A DNA stretch of 64,000 bases from Adineta vaga (Eukaryota > Rotifera). This document shows, piece after piece, positions 25,052-36,309 of this stretch (position 1 is its first letter; each line of letters starts with the position of its first letter). Location: NCBI GenBank assembly GCA_021613535.1, contig CP075496.1, positions 11,284,001 through 11,348,000 of the forward strand, written 5' to 3'. Position numbers and translations under genes: made by a program. The notes beneath the pieces were generated by a model, which had not been told where the DNA came from, ran no database searches, and saw nothing but the letters and a program-made list of their open reading frames with translations.

Positions 25052-28000
25052 ATGGTTTCAAATACGAGAAAAGAAAAAAATTCTGAACAACGTAAGGAGC
25101 TGTTTTTTATTCGTTTTTTTTGCTTATATTTCTTTCATGATGTCTATTCAGATAAACATCGAAGTAATCATGATCGTGTTGAAAAAATTCGAAAACGCGA
25201 ACGTCGTTCACCATCCAATGATGATGGATCTCGATCACCAACACCCTCAAAATCGAATACAACTGAAACATCAGATAATCAACGTGAAGGTACTGAACGA
25301 TCATCATTATCCATTGAAGAAACCAACAAATTACGTGCTTCACTTGGTCTCAAACCGTTGACAAATGATGGTGCTTCCTCCGGAGATCCTGATGCACCAA
25401 AGAAAAGTTTAAATAGCGATGAAAATTTTGTTCATCGACCTGCATCAAATCTGACGGAGAAGAAAAGAACTGAACAAGTGACAGAAAAACTGGGCATTCA
25501 CAAAGAAAAACGATTGTTAGAAAAAAAGTTTTTGTAAGTTCTTATTCGTATGGTATGATATCTTAGTTTGAAGTATCTTTATTTTTATATAGAGCAACAC
25601 CAACTATAGCGTCGACACCAAGTGATTCAGCATCATCATGGGTTGATAAAATGCGTCAAATGGATGAAGAAAAACGTAAAGCAGCAGCACGTGTATGTAT
25701 TATTTCCAATTATGATTTCTAAACCTTCATGACTATATTTGTTTTTAAAGGCGAGATCGCTTGAACAAATGGATGAAGATTTCGGCGTTGGAAATATAAT
25801 GCGTGAAGAAGTCGAAAAACGAAAACCCAAGGTAATATACATTATTAATCTTTTAGAAAAATCATTCGAAGATATTCGTATTCATATTTTAGAAATATGG
25901 AGCGAAAGATTTAACTGGTCTTCGTGTCGAACATTCGCTAGAAGAATTCAAAGAAGGACATCAAATTATCTTAACATTAAAAGATAAAAGTATGTACCGC
26001 TTTCCGTATTAAAAAGAAATTTTGTTTGTATAATTTATTCGTTCTAGAAATATTAAGCGATAAAAAAGAAGGTGATGATAATGATGACGAAGATGATGAA
26101 GAAGATGTTTTAATCAATGTTAACTTTGCTGACAATGAACTAGCAAAACAACGAGCTGAGTTCGCTAAAAAGAAAACGCCTGGCTATCGAGCTTACAATG
26201 ATGATAGTGAAACAGCAGATGAATTTGGAATGGTAAATTTGATTTTTCGAAAATAATCTACGTGAGAAAGTATTATTTTTGTTTGTTTTAGTACAATCCC
26301 AATAAAATGCTTGAACAATATGATGAAAAAAAGAAATCATCATTTCGATTAGGTAAATAAATTGTAATTTTGAATAATAAATAAAAGAATTTCATTTGAT
26401 TTGATTTTAGAATCAGGTGGTGCTTATGATATGGCCGATGAAAAGTTTATGGAAGCTATGAAAAAAGATATTCGAGAACGAATGCAAAGTTTAACTGTAC
26501 CAACACCAAAAGTAGCTAGTGAATTTTATACAGCTGCTGAAATGGTAAATAGTTTTGAAGAATTTTCGAAATAAATAGTTACCGATGTGTATATTTTCTT
26601 CTAGGAACAATTCAAAAAACCAAAAAAGGTAACTAAGAAAAAGCTTCGATCACGAAAAATGCTCAAGGCTGACGACCTATTAGCAATGGATAGTAGTGAA
26701 CTACAAGAATCATCGACATCAATCTCCTTACGTCCAGCTGAAAGTCGTCGTTCTACAGCAATTGCTTCATCAACAAAGTATGCCTTTCAATTTTTGTTTC
26801 CTTTCTTTTATCGTATAGTTTATTCTCTGTAGGGAACGTCCACTTAGTGTTTCTCTGAATAAAATCAAACGAGAACTTATTACTACAAACGCAGCAGACA
26901 ATGGTAAGTTATTTTGCCAAAAGAAAAAGAAATATTTTATTCTTCGAATCTTTAATAGATGATTTGGTTGGTCCCGATGATGATCTTTCCAGTTTTACTA
27001 TTACGGATGATGCATTTGATGAACTTCAAGCTGTTGTTAATAAAACAATGAAATTGAAAACAAAAAAGGATAGTAATTCTGCTGAAAAGGTATGATTTAT
27101 CTATGTAAAAATAAATCTATTTGTTTCTATTTCATTTAGGCCTTGAGTGAATTAATAGAAGAACGTGATCGAAAATTAAAAATTGAAATTAAATCTGAAC
27201 CAATGGAGACGGGTATTATTCTTCCATCTGGTCCTCCACCTCCCGACGATAAAAGTCTTGTTCTTGATACAATGTCAGAATTTTGTCGTAATGTTGGTGA
27301 AAATACTCTTGACTCAATATCATCTTTATCAAAATTACGATCATCGAAAAAAATCAATCGTACAAATGTTTCATCTACTAAAAAGTCAACATCGAAAACA
27401 AGTGTCACATTAGATCCTGATGATGAATTATTGCAACATGCACTTGAACATGATAATCTTGATGATGATGCTATGGATGATACACCAGCGGATAATGTTA
27501 ATACTAAACCATTTCGTTTAGAAGATACAATTTTATCTGTAGAACCAACATTAGATCGTGGTCTTAATAGTGCACTTCATCTTGCCGTACAAAAAGGTTT
27601 GTTATTTGTTTACTTAAAATTATTCTTATATATCTTTTTTTCTCCTTCAATAGGATATATTGAACAAGATAAAAATCGCCATAATTCTCGTTTTGTTAGT
27701 GATATATCAGCGAAAAATTATACAGTGGAAGATAAGAGTTCTTAGTAAGTATCAACTCTTTCGCTATTCGAAAAAAAAAACAATTTTCTTGTTTTCTTTT
27801 TTAGTGAAATTGAAGATAAACATGCACGCCGTGATCGTTATACATCAGGACCATTAACGGAATTCAAAGAAAAAGAACATTATCGTCCCGATGTTAAACT
27901 TGAATATGTGGATGATAATGGTCGCCGTATCAATGAAAAAGAAGCATTTCGTGCACTTTCACATCGTTTCCATGGTAAAGGTAGTGGTAAGAAGAAGACT

Positions 28001-28250
28001 GAAAAACGAGCCAAAAAACAAGCTGAAGAAGATGTAAGTTAATTTGAATGAATTTTTAAAGAGCAATTAAATAAAACTCTTGTCTTGATTTCTGTTTTAG
28101 GCTATGAAGAAAATGTCAAGTGTCGATACTCCATTACAAACATGTAATCTATTAAAACAAAAACAAATTCAATTACAACAACCCTACGTTATTTTAAGTG
28201 CTAATCGTTCTAAAGATTCGCAATATCCTCCTGGGTATTTAAATAGATAA
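25052..28250 (+). CDS. SART1: SART1 / Snu66-type U4/U6.U5 tri-snRNP protein
   Basis: Nuclear splicing factor that joins the U4/U6.U5 tri-snRNP and is needed for spliceosome activation. The ATG at 25052 starts a charged, Ser/Arg-containing N-terminus that splices at EQ-HKHRSNHD. Family blocks in order: [99 protein letters not shown]-like region, [31 protein letters not shown], and a C-terminus with [13 protein letters not shown] and PYVILS. Many short in-phase introns. A D/E-rich stretch (DDEDDEED) sits mid-protein. Full length by comparison with the family; assignment is secure. Confidence 0.95.
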
Positions 28251-28475
28251 ATTCAAACAAAAGAAAATTTAACTTTATTTCTCTTTTTTATTCTAGAAGC
28301 ATCAATAGAAACTAACGTTTCTTTTCTTTTGTCCTCTCTCTCTTTGTTATTCTTGTCGTATTGTATATGAGTTCAACTAAACAAATAAATATACTAAAAA
28401 CTACTTCGTGTTTACTTTTTTAGAAAATTTGCTTCATTTATCATCTAAATGTATTCTTGATCTTTTGTAGATGTT

Positions 28476-30379
28476 ATGAGCCAGTCTGTTATTGTACCTC
28501 CTGTGCACGATACATCACCGCCACCCTTGGACGATGATGTGGATGAAAATGAAACAATTACGATTGTTCAAGATAATGAATTTTTATCATCAACTACTTC
28601 ACCTGATGTAGTGGAAAATAGTAATGAAGAATGGAAATCAGTTGATGATAATAATGATACTGATATTGCTCAACTTCAAGATGATTTAACATCTATTGAT
28701 AACGAAAAGAATGCAATAGATATTGATCCGACGCATGAAAAACCTATCGAAGAAGAAAATAATAATGAAGATGATTGGGCAAATTTTGCTACATTTGAAA
28801 CTAAAACAGAAGATGATGATGATGATGATGAGGTAAAGACGATAATAGAAAGTTCTGTCAATAATTTAGTTCATCATCATTTTAGGCACTTTCCGTCACA
28901 ACAACATCCGTTGTGATAAACGAAAATAATGAGAATGATTGGGCTGCTTTTGCATCGACTCCTGCTCCATCTCTTGAACAACCAATCCAACAATCATTCA
29001 ACGATGAACTAACTACTAAAACAGTCGAAGATGAAGACGATGATTTCGGTGAATTTAGTGAAGTACAAGTAGCTTCTAAACCACAAGTATCTTCTCCACC
29101 AACAGTAAGTTCATTTATTCAATTTAAATCATTTTTATACTTTCTATTATAATTAGAATACATTAAGTTCTGAACAAATTGAATCTTTAATTTCAATATG
29201 TTTTCCTCTCGAATCAGATTCATCTTCAACTGAACAGAATACTGTTATATCTACTGAATTACCGTCCTTCACATCTTTTCGAAATAAAACAAAAGAATTA
29301 ACATATCTCGAATCTAGTCTATCGTAAATATTTCATCGATATAAAAAGAATAATTTTCAACATGAGCATTTTCTTTTGCAGTTTATGGAATGTTTTATCA
29401 AATCTTTCCAATGATCCAGTCGGTATTCAATTTCAATGGCGTAAATCGAATACAGAACGTTTATTTCATCAATCATTAGGTGTTAATGAACGTTTTCGTG
29501 TATGTAATCACTTTTGTTTTTTGTCCTCATCGCAATTTTTCAATATTTTATCAATATTAACAGGCCAAAAATGTTCCATTGACACCAGAAATTTTACAAC
29601 CAGAGAAAATAAAACCAACTATACAAGGAAATAATGAATTTGAAAATATTGAAAATGAAAATAAAGTAACATTCTTCTTCATAAGAAATAGGAAACAACA
29701 TATTCCTTCATTATTTTAGTTACCAAATGAATCTATTCGTCCACATTTTGATTGGAAACAAAGTGGTTTACAAAATCCATTAACAGGTAAGAATTGTAAA
29801 CTTATTTTCATATATTTGAAAAAAAAATCAAAAAAACATCTTTTTCAACAACAAATATCATCCATATGTATATAGATAATGATAGTTCATCTCTTTCGTC
29901 AAACGTCAGTAAGAATGAGGAGAATGGTGAGTATAAAATCGCACGTTATTAATTCCAGATACTATACTGCTCTTCTAAAACTAATTGAATGCTCTTGCAT
30001 GTAACTACTAACATATATAACTCAAATTGATTCTATTCTGACAAATATTTTTCTTCTCTTTCAAGTTTTTGATGCAAACAAAACACTTGATTTGGATTTT
30101 TATGTTCCTAACAAAAAATTATCAACTGAAGAAGAACAAAACACTACATTACCATCATCGATTCGAACAATGGAGAGTCCAATTATTCCTCAACAACTAA
30201 CACAGAAACATTCTGTCCCAATCAAAACAGTTGATCTATTCCCTGGCGCAACAACAATAATATCTGATGATGCTAAACGTATTATTGATACTTTACCTAA
30301 TTTAAGTTTCATGAGTGCCAAAGCATTGATGTTTCCCATACGATTTAATGCAAATAATAATGATGAATTATATTGATCT
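28476..30379 (+). CDS. AFTPH: Aftiphilin-like clathrin accessory protein
   Basis: A largely acidic, disordered protein with DDFGEFSE, EDDWANF and ENDWAAFAS motifs of the kind that bind adaptor-ear domains. The conserved domain is SLWNVLSNLSNDPVGIQFQW, then FHQSLGVNERFR, matching the clathrin-binding-box region of aftiphilin. The C-terminus LPNLSFMSAKALMFP matches the aftiphilin tail. The family binds AP-1/AP-2 and clathrin and works in trans-Golgi and endosomal traffic. About seven short introns. An acceptor-like TTTTGTAG sits six bases before the chosen ATG at 28476, so the transcript may begin with a trans-spliced or UTR exon there. Family assignment rests on the two conserved blocks. Confidence 0.85.
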
Positions 30380-30702
30380 GATGAACTTTTACTTGCTGCA
30401 ACATACAGTGATTTGGTCAAATAAATTTATCTGCAAAAAACTAAACTACTCATTTGTTTATTCATTCATTTATTTTGTATCAATTATGGGATAGATTATT
30501 AACTGTTCATTCTTTTTTTTTTGTATAACTATATCGCCAACTGTTGTTGTTGTTTTTCTGGGAGGAAATAGCTTTTGATTTAAAAAAATTATACATATAC
30601 GTACAAAAAATTGTTTTTGTTTTATTTATAAAAAACACACTAGAAAAGCAAATTGAATGATGATTTATACAGAGAAAAGAAATTGCGCTTTTCTCTTTCT
30701 AG
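30380..30702. other. Convergent 3' region between aftiphilin and ARF
   Basis: Two facing 3' ends, with AATAAA at about 30420, T-rich tracts and nothing coding. Confidence 0.5.
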
Positions 30703-31444
30703 TTAATAGTCACTTTGTTTACGATGTTGTTTAATGAGATTGGACATTTCGAGCATACCTTCAAGTAAACCCTCGCCAGTTACTGCGCATGCAGATTGGA
30801 TAAACCATTTGTGTTTACCACGTAGATCATTCATACCTAGTTTTTGAATAATATCCGCCGGTTTCATTGCATCTATGAAGGAGAAATTTTATAGAATATA
30901 GAAATTCTGTTGTAAAGAGTGTACTTACTAGGTAAATCTTGTTTATTAGCAAGAATAACGACGGGTATATTAGACATATCTGGCGCAGAAAGAATGCCAT
31001 GAAGTTCTTCACGTGCTTCATTCATTCGATCAACATCACTACTATCAACAACGAAGACTAAACCGTCAGAATTTTGATAGTAATGTTGCCAGAGACGACG
31101 AATTTTTTCTTGACCACCGACCTATCGCGTGAAGAAAGGATAGTATGAAATAGAATTAGAAAAGTTTTCAATACATACATCCCAAACAGTAAATGACACA
31201 CCACGACATGGCGTAACTTGTTCAACATTAAAACCTATAATTAACGAACAGAATGACTTTTATTATTGAGAACAAAAGATAATATACCGATGGTGGGAAT
31301 TGTTTGAAGATTTTCATCAAGTTTAAGTTTATACAGAATTGTTGTTTTTCCAGCCGCATCAAGACCAAGCATTAAAATTCGTGATGGTTTGTCTGAGCTA
31401 AACGAAGAGAGAACTTCGTACATTCGGCTAAGAAAGAGACCCAT
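30703..31444 (-). CDS. ARF: ARF-family small GTPase (canonical)
   Basis: Membrane-traffic GTPase that recruits coat proteins when bound to GTP. The ATG at 31444 gives MGLFLSRMY, so Gly2 is available for N-myristoylation. G1 is GLDAAGKT, the effector/switch I region has TIPTIGFNVE, G3 is [11 protein letters not shown]4 is NKQD and the C-terminal G5-like block is [10 protein letters not shown]. All nucleotide-binding residues are canonical. It has three short introns (one splits TIG-FNVE) and a C-terminus of HRKQSDY. The close match to class I/II ARFs is obvious by motif; numbering within the ARFs is not decided. A second, altered ARF lies 0.7 kb upstream on the same strand. Confidence 0.95.
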
Positions 31445-32139
31445 GATTGTATTTTATTTGATATATGAATTGATTGAAGAATGTTTTCGAAAAAGTTTCA
31501 TTAACCATCGCTATTTAACGAGATTTTTACCATTGACACGTCGTACAAGACACGTCGACAATCGTGTGAACAGAAAAAAAAACCTTTCAGTGACTCAGTC
31601 AACTGTTGATTATGTGGCTTGTTTCACCTGGGCAACGTGTCGCATCAACATGATTCATCATTGACATAATGAAATAACGTAAGGAACAAATACGCAAACA
31701 TCATAATTTTTTATAAAAACATACTTTATTTCGTCAGAACACATATCAAATAACGAAATCAAAAAAGAAGAAATAGGTTACTGTATTACACATGATTGCA
31801 ACATATGAATGATGCATGTAACAAGAAATCGAATAGAAAATATTTAAAAAACAAATATTGAGTTCATGAAGTTAAATAGTCCTTGACATAACTGAAAAGA
31901 TTCATAGATATAATGTAGATCATTATTTTACTAAGTGATAAAGACGAAAATAAGAATATATATATCGGTAGGATAAACAACAAGAGGTAGATTACGAAAG
32001 ATCTTATCGATTATTTTTAGAGACTAATACTATTTAACATGAATAACTGTAAAGATAATTATAAATAATAGTATATTCATTTATTAATTATTTATTTTTA
32101 AATAGAACTATACACAGAAAACAACAACAGAAATATATT
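31445..32139. other. Spacer between two tandem ARF genes
   Basis: AT-rich, with no coding sequence I can support. It contains the promoter side of the canonical ARF and the 3' flank of the divergent one. Confidence 0.5.
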
Positions 32140-32816
32140 TTAGTTATGTACAGTTTTTTTGTTATCTTTGATCATTTTTGATAATTGCTGCATTGCTTCA
32201 ACTAGACCATCACCTGTTATAGCACAAGCTGATTGAATATACCATCGTTGTCTTGAGATTGAATGAAGATTAAGTTGTTGAATGAGTTCAGTTATTGGAA
32301 TTGCCATAGATAAATCAGATTTATTAGCAATAACAACAAATGGCACTGAACTCATACTCTCATATGTAATTATATTAAAAAGTTCATCCCGCGCTTCTTC
32401 TATTCGTTCACGATCCGATGCATCAACAACGAATAGAAGTCCTTCTGAATTTTCGAAATAGTTTCGATATAATGCTCGTATTCTATATTGTCCAGCGATA
32501 TCCCATACTGTAAAAGTGACGCCCGGTGCAGGTGTTACTGTTTCAACGTTAAAACCTATAAAAAAAATATGAATTAATATTATTATTACCAATAGGAATA
32601 CAAATGAATTTTGTAATTACCAATCGTAGGAATAGTTTGAACAGTTTCATTCAATTTGACTTTATATAAAATAGTTGTTTTACCAGCTCCATCAAGACCA
32701 AGCATTAATATAGCAGAAGGTTTTCCCGTAGAAAAGCCTTCTAATACTTCGTACAATCGATTAAGAAGAGCACCCATTGGTTTTTTGACTATTGTTTTTG
32801 ATGCCTTCTCATTCAT
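32140..32816 (-). CDS. Divergent ARF-family GTPase
   Basis: Tandem relative of the ARF downstream, with one intron at the same TIG-FNVE site. G1 is GLDGAGKT, switch I TIPTIGFNVE, G3 [10 protein letters not shown] in place of WDVGGQ, G4 NKSD in place of NKQD, and G5-like [10 protein letters not shown]. The catalytic Gln of G3 is kept; the first glycine of the GGQ is Ala. There are two candidate starts: Met at 32816, giving a 13-residue basic leader, or the internal ATG at 32777, giving [12 protein letters not shown] with a myristoylatable Gly2 that aligns with the canonical start. I favour 32777. It is likely a GTP-binding ARF with changed switch II behaviour. It shares a 164-base divergent upstream region with TOM20. 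Confidence 0.88.
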
Positions 32817-32980
32817 TTTTATAGAGCCTTCAAAAATTTAGAAAAACGTGGTTTTGTCCACGTCGACACGATGACTATTATTTAGCGTTCTCTTCCTCTT
32901 ACACATGCTTGATAATATCAATACGTGATTGAGTAATAACATGGAAGAAAATTATTTTTCCTTCTTTGTAATTATTATAG
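32817..32980. promoter_or_regulatory. Short divergent intergenic region (ARF-like / TOM20)
   Basis: Only 164 bases separate the divergent ARF-like gene (-) from TOM20 (+), so both promoters must lie here. An acceptor-like TTGTAATTATTATAG abuts the TOM20 ATG. Confidence 0.5.
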
Positions 32981-33591
32981 ATGAACACAGCTAGTAAAAC
33001 ATTTTGGCCTGTAGTGGCAGCAGTTGGACTTGGTGTTAGTTTTGTTGGTTATTGTGTATATTTTGATCGAAAACGACGAAATGCACCTGATTTTCCAGAA
33101 AAATTAAAAGCAAGTTAGTATCTAATCATTTCCTACATATAAATCAACTTTATTGTACTGGTAATACTTATTTCAGAACGAAGAAAACAGAAACAATCTG
33201 TGGGTGGTTCACAAAGTCAAGTGAGAAATACCATTTACTAATTTCTATTCGAAGATTAATTCATGATTCATTGCAGGTTAATACCAATGATCCTGAAGAA
33301 ATGCGTCGCTTTTTTCTTGAACAAATTCAACAAGGTGAAGATTGTCTATCTCGTGGTATGTTTTACTTTTGTTTTTTCTGGAAATCATTTTATTTTCCTT
33401 TTTTCTACAATTTCAATATAGGCGACCTTGATAATGGCGTTGATCATTTAGCAAAAGCTGTTGCTGTTTGTAGTGAACCACGAAATCTAATGGCTTTATT
33501 TCAACAAACATTACCACCTGAATTATATCAAGAAATCATTATGCGTTTACCACGAGTCGCTCAAGTATATTTTCAAAATGATAATTTCTAA
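32981..33591 (+). CDS. TOMM20: Mitochondrial import receptor TOM20
   Basis: Outer-membrane receptor that binds presequences of proteins entering mitochondria. Four exons. The ATG at 32981 starts with one N-terminal transmembrane anchor (TFWPVVAAVGLGVSFVGYCVYF) followed by the basic FDRKRR and a Lys-rich linker. The cytosolic receptor domain has DPEEMRRFFLEQIQQGEDCL, GDLDNGVDHLAKAVAVC and the helix with LPPELYQEIIMRL, all diagnostic for TOM20. The size, about 140 residues, is normal. The start codon is directly preceded by a T-rich AG acceptor signal, so the 5' end may be spliced or trans-spliced onto ATG. Confidence 0.94.
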
Positions 33592-34088
33592 ATCAACAAA
33601 AAAGTCTTGCGTCTTTTTATTTAGTCTTTCCATGGTTCATCTATAGGTGGTAGTGCGATTGTGACTGAACCAGACCTAGAATAGACCTATCCAGCGATGT
33701 CCGTATATCATCAATCAAATCGTTGTTGGTTATTCCAAAATTTTCTCTATTTTTTTGTTGTATTTGTGTTCTCTTCTGGTTAACTGTTTGTCAAATCGTT
33801 TATTTATGAACGTATGTGATAAGCAGAAATATATAATGCGAGAAGAAAATTACACATGATTTTGACATTTGCTTCATTAAAACTATGACAAATTTTTTCA
33901 GAGTAAAACATTGATAGCCAATGATAAAATAAGAAGCATTTGTTTTTTGTTTGAAATAATGATAAAATAATGAACTGTTTTTAAATAATGAATGTTGTCG
34001 AGAACGTTCTCTTTTTTTTCTTCTTCTTCTTTCCATTCATTTATATGAAATTAGTCAAAAAGGTTGATTATCATTTTCTTTTTCTACA
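33592..34088. other. Intergenic
   Basis: AT-rich, with pyrimidine tracts near 34010-34040. No gene seen. Confidence 0.5.
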
Positions 34089-34663
34089 ATGACTGACAAC
34101 AGAAATATTCGACGGAGTTTTTCACAAGATACAGAAAAATATCCACGGAAAAATGTAACCATTGAACAGAAATCCTCGACAAAACGTCATTCAATTCGAA
34201 ACTATTCGGAGACAGTATCTTTATTTCCTTCTACAAAGAAAGATGTCGAATATCGAGAAGAACGAACTTATCAACCCGTTATCAACAATCATCATATAAA
34301 TAATTATCCCATAAAATCATATGTACCCGTATTAACATTACAATCGAATGATGAAAAACATGAAGATCAACCAATGTTTCCCAAATTAACATCAAGAGTA
34401 TGAAATATCCAAACTATATCATATCTATAACTTTTGTTTTTATTCTTTAGCCTATTAAATTAAAAAAACCTACACCTTCTTCTACATCTCGAAATCATTT
34501 TTCGCGGATCGATAATGAATATTCATCTATTCCAAAAATATCAAAAACATTAAATTTAAATTCATCACCCTCAAATGATTTATTAGATACAAAAATGCCT
34601 GTTGTTCCAACACGTCGATCAAAGCAAGTTGAACTGCCATCGCATATACGCTATTCAGAATAA
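34089..34663 (+). CDS. Uncharacterised basic, disordered protein
   Basis: Two exons, 34089-34397 and 34451-34663, spliced in phase (LTSR-PIKLKKP). The product, about 174 residues, is rich in Arg, Ser, Asn and His, with no transmembrane segment, signal peptide or known domain. Segments such as TRRSKQVELPSHIRYSE-stop and PRKNVTIEQKSSTKRHSIRN suggest a disordered scaffold or phosphoprotein. I do not recognise a family. Support for its being real is an open frame starting with ATG, clean splice sites and codon use like its neighbours. Confidence 0.6.
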
Positions 34664-35120
34664 AACACATCATCGGATAGAACTGACATCTTTCGAATTT
34701 GATTGTCAATGCTTTTTTTTCCTATGGTCTTTCGGTAATAAATTCTTTTTTTTTCTATTTATTGCTTACAAACATTTTTTTGCTGTTGAAATTTATGCAT
34801 ATAGATGTAAATTTATATGAAAGAATACATTTTCTGTATGAAGGTTTTTACTCAGAGATTAATTTTCTTAGAAAAAAAATGAATGTTATCTTTAATTGAT
34901 TTATCCTTGAACGATAGATGTATTTCTAGTGGATGTGTAAAATAAAATTCTATTATTTTGATTAATATTTAATATACAAAAAGTAAATAAATCAATCCAT
35001 TGACTTTCTTTTCAAAAAAATTGATTTTTTTTTTCGTTTATTTAGTGAAACAATCAAATACGATGGTTTATATCGTGAATAGATTGATTTTTTTACCTTT
35101 TTGTAAAAACATCATTTGTA

Positions 35121-35151
<31 letters not shown>

Positions 35152-35400
35152 TTTCGGCAACCATCTTCATGTTTTTCTTTTTAATGATGAAATCATTTCA
35201 TTTATTATTAGAAAAGAGAAAAAATATTAAAGTTCGTTTCGCTTGATTAATATTTCTTTTCTTTTTCTTTTTTCTATATTGCGGAGAGAAAATATATTAC
35301 ATAAGTTGCATCTATCTGACATTAATGAGTATTTCAATTGGAAACAGTTCAGTTTAAAATAACCTTCGATTATTTGAATAAAATTTAGTATCGAACCTTG
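34664..35400. other. Intergenic with (TA)n run
   Basis: Convergent gene ends. It contains a pure TA microsatellite at about 35121-35148 and several poly-T runs, with no coding sequence supported. Confidence 0.5.
35121..35148. repeat. (TA)n microsatellite
   Basis: Uninterrupted AT dinucleotide run in the intergenic region. Confidence 0.9.
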
Positions 35401-35731
35401 TCAGCATCCGTTCTTTTTTGTATGCTTAGTATCACCTTCATCGAGTTCAAATGCTTCTTCTTTTATAAAATCTGATGGACGAAATAAATGATCAGAATTG
35501 CCTTCATCTATTATAAATTGTCCTTCGATAACAATCGGGTGCTCTAGAAAAACGGACATAATCAGATGATAAAAAATTCCTATCTAACAGACCATTATTT
35601 TTGCAAGTATGTGGTTGTAATGACGGTTCGACAGGTTTCTCGGAGTCGACTAGAGTTAAAGATGGAGCTTTTTCTAAACTTTCGATTGGATATAGAAGTG
35701 TGCCGATAAGAACGACTAGTAGTAGTAACAT
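35401..35731 (-). CDS. Small predicted secreted protein
   Basis: Two exons joined over a 49-base intron (donor GTCTGT, acceptor TTTTTCTAG). The ATG at 35731 gives a strong signal peptide, MLLLLVVLIGTLLYP, then IESLEKAPSLTLVD. The mature part is acidic, with PHTCKNN and HPIVIEGQFIIDEG, and ends TKKNGC-stop. The total is about 93 residues with only two cysteines in the mature part. No dibasic-Gly sites, so it is not an obvious amidated peptide precursor. I do not recognise a family. If the weak donor is not used, the frame runs on to a stop soon after RNFLSSDYVRF. Confidence 0.55.
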
Positions 35732-36309
35732 TTCCGCTAGAATAAAAAAAAGTAATGGTATCGAATGAAATACATTTTGTTGTTCGTCAACGAGATCTTA
35801 TTCTGTTCGTTCGAGAAGGAAAAGAAGAAGAAAAAAAATGCGCCAGTATCGATGTTGTTGTTGTTATTGTTAGTTTTTCTTTCTTCGTTGCAGAAAAGAA
35901 AAAAGAAACATCGGAAGAATATTAACAAGTGTTTTTTCATGTCGAAATAGAGAAGAAAAAAATGACGTTAATTTTTATGCTTATGATGATGAAATTATTT
36001 TTGACATTTACATATTTGATAAATAATGAAAATTTATTTGAAGAGTATTGGATTTTACGATACTACGTATTTTTTTTCTTCTTTTCTTTCGTATTTATAT
36101 CTTTACATAACTCATACAGAGTTGGAAAAATAGAAAAACAATTTATCTGACTCATCTTTCGACGATTGTTAGAAATGACATCTGTATTTTAATAAATTGA
36201 TTTTGTTTTCTATTTCTAGATTTGTTTTTACATATTAATCATTATTTCTATACGATATGTTTCCCTATTGATGTCATGTAATCGTTTTATTTAATGAATT
36301 TTTATAACA
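35732..36309. other. Divergent upstream region
   Basis: Between the small secreted protein (-) and the OTU deubiquitinase (+). Poly-A and T-rich tracts, no gene seen. Open frames here are low-complexity Lys/Phe/Leu strings. Confidence 0.5.

Noticed and set aside
35765-36150. Plus-strand Lys/Phe-rich open frames
   Set aside because: Low complexity from poly-A/T runs upstream of the OTU gene, no conserved motif.
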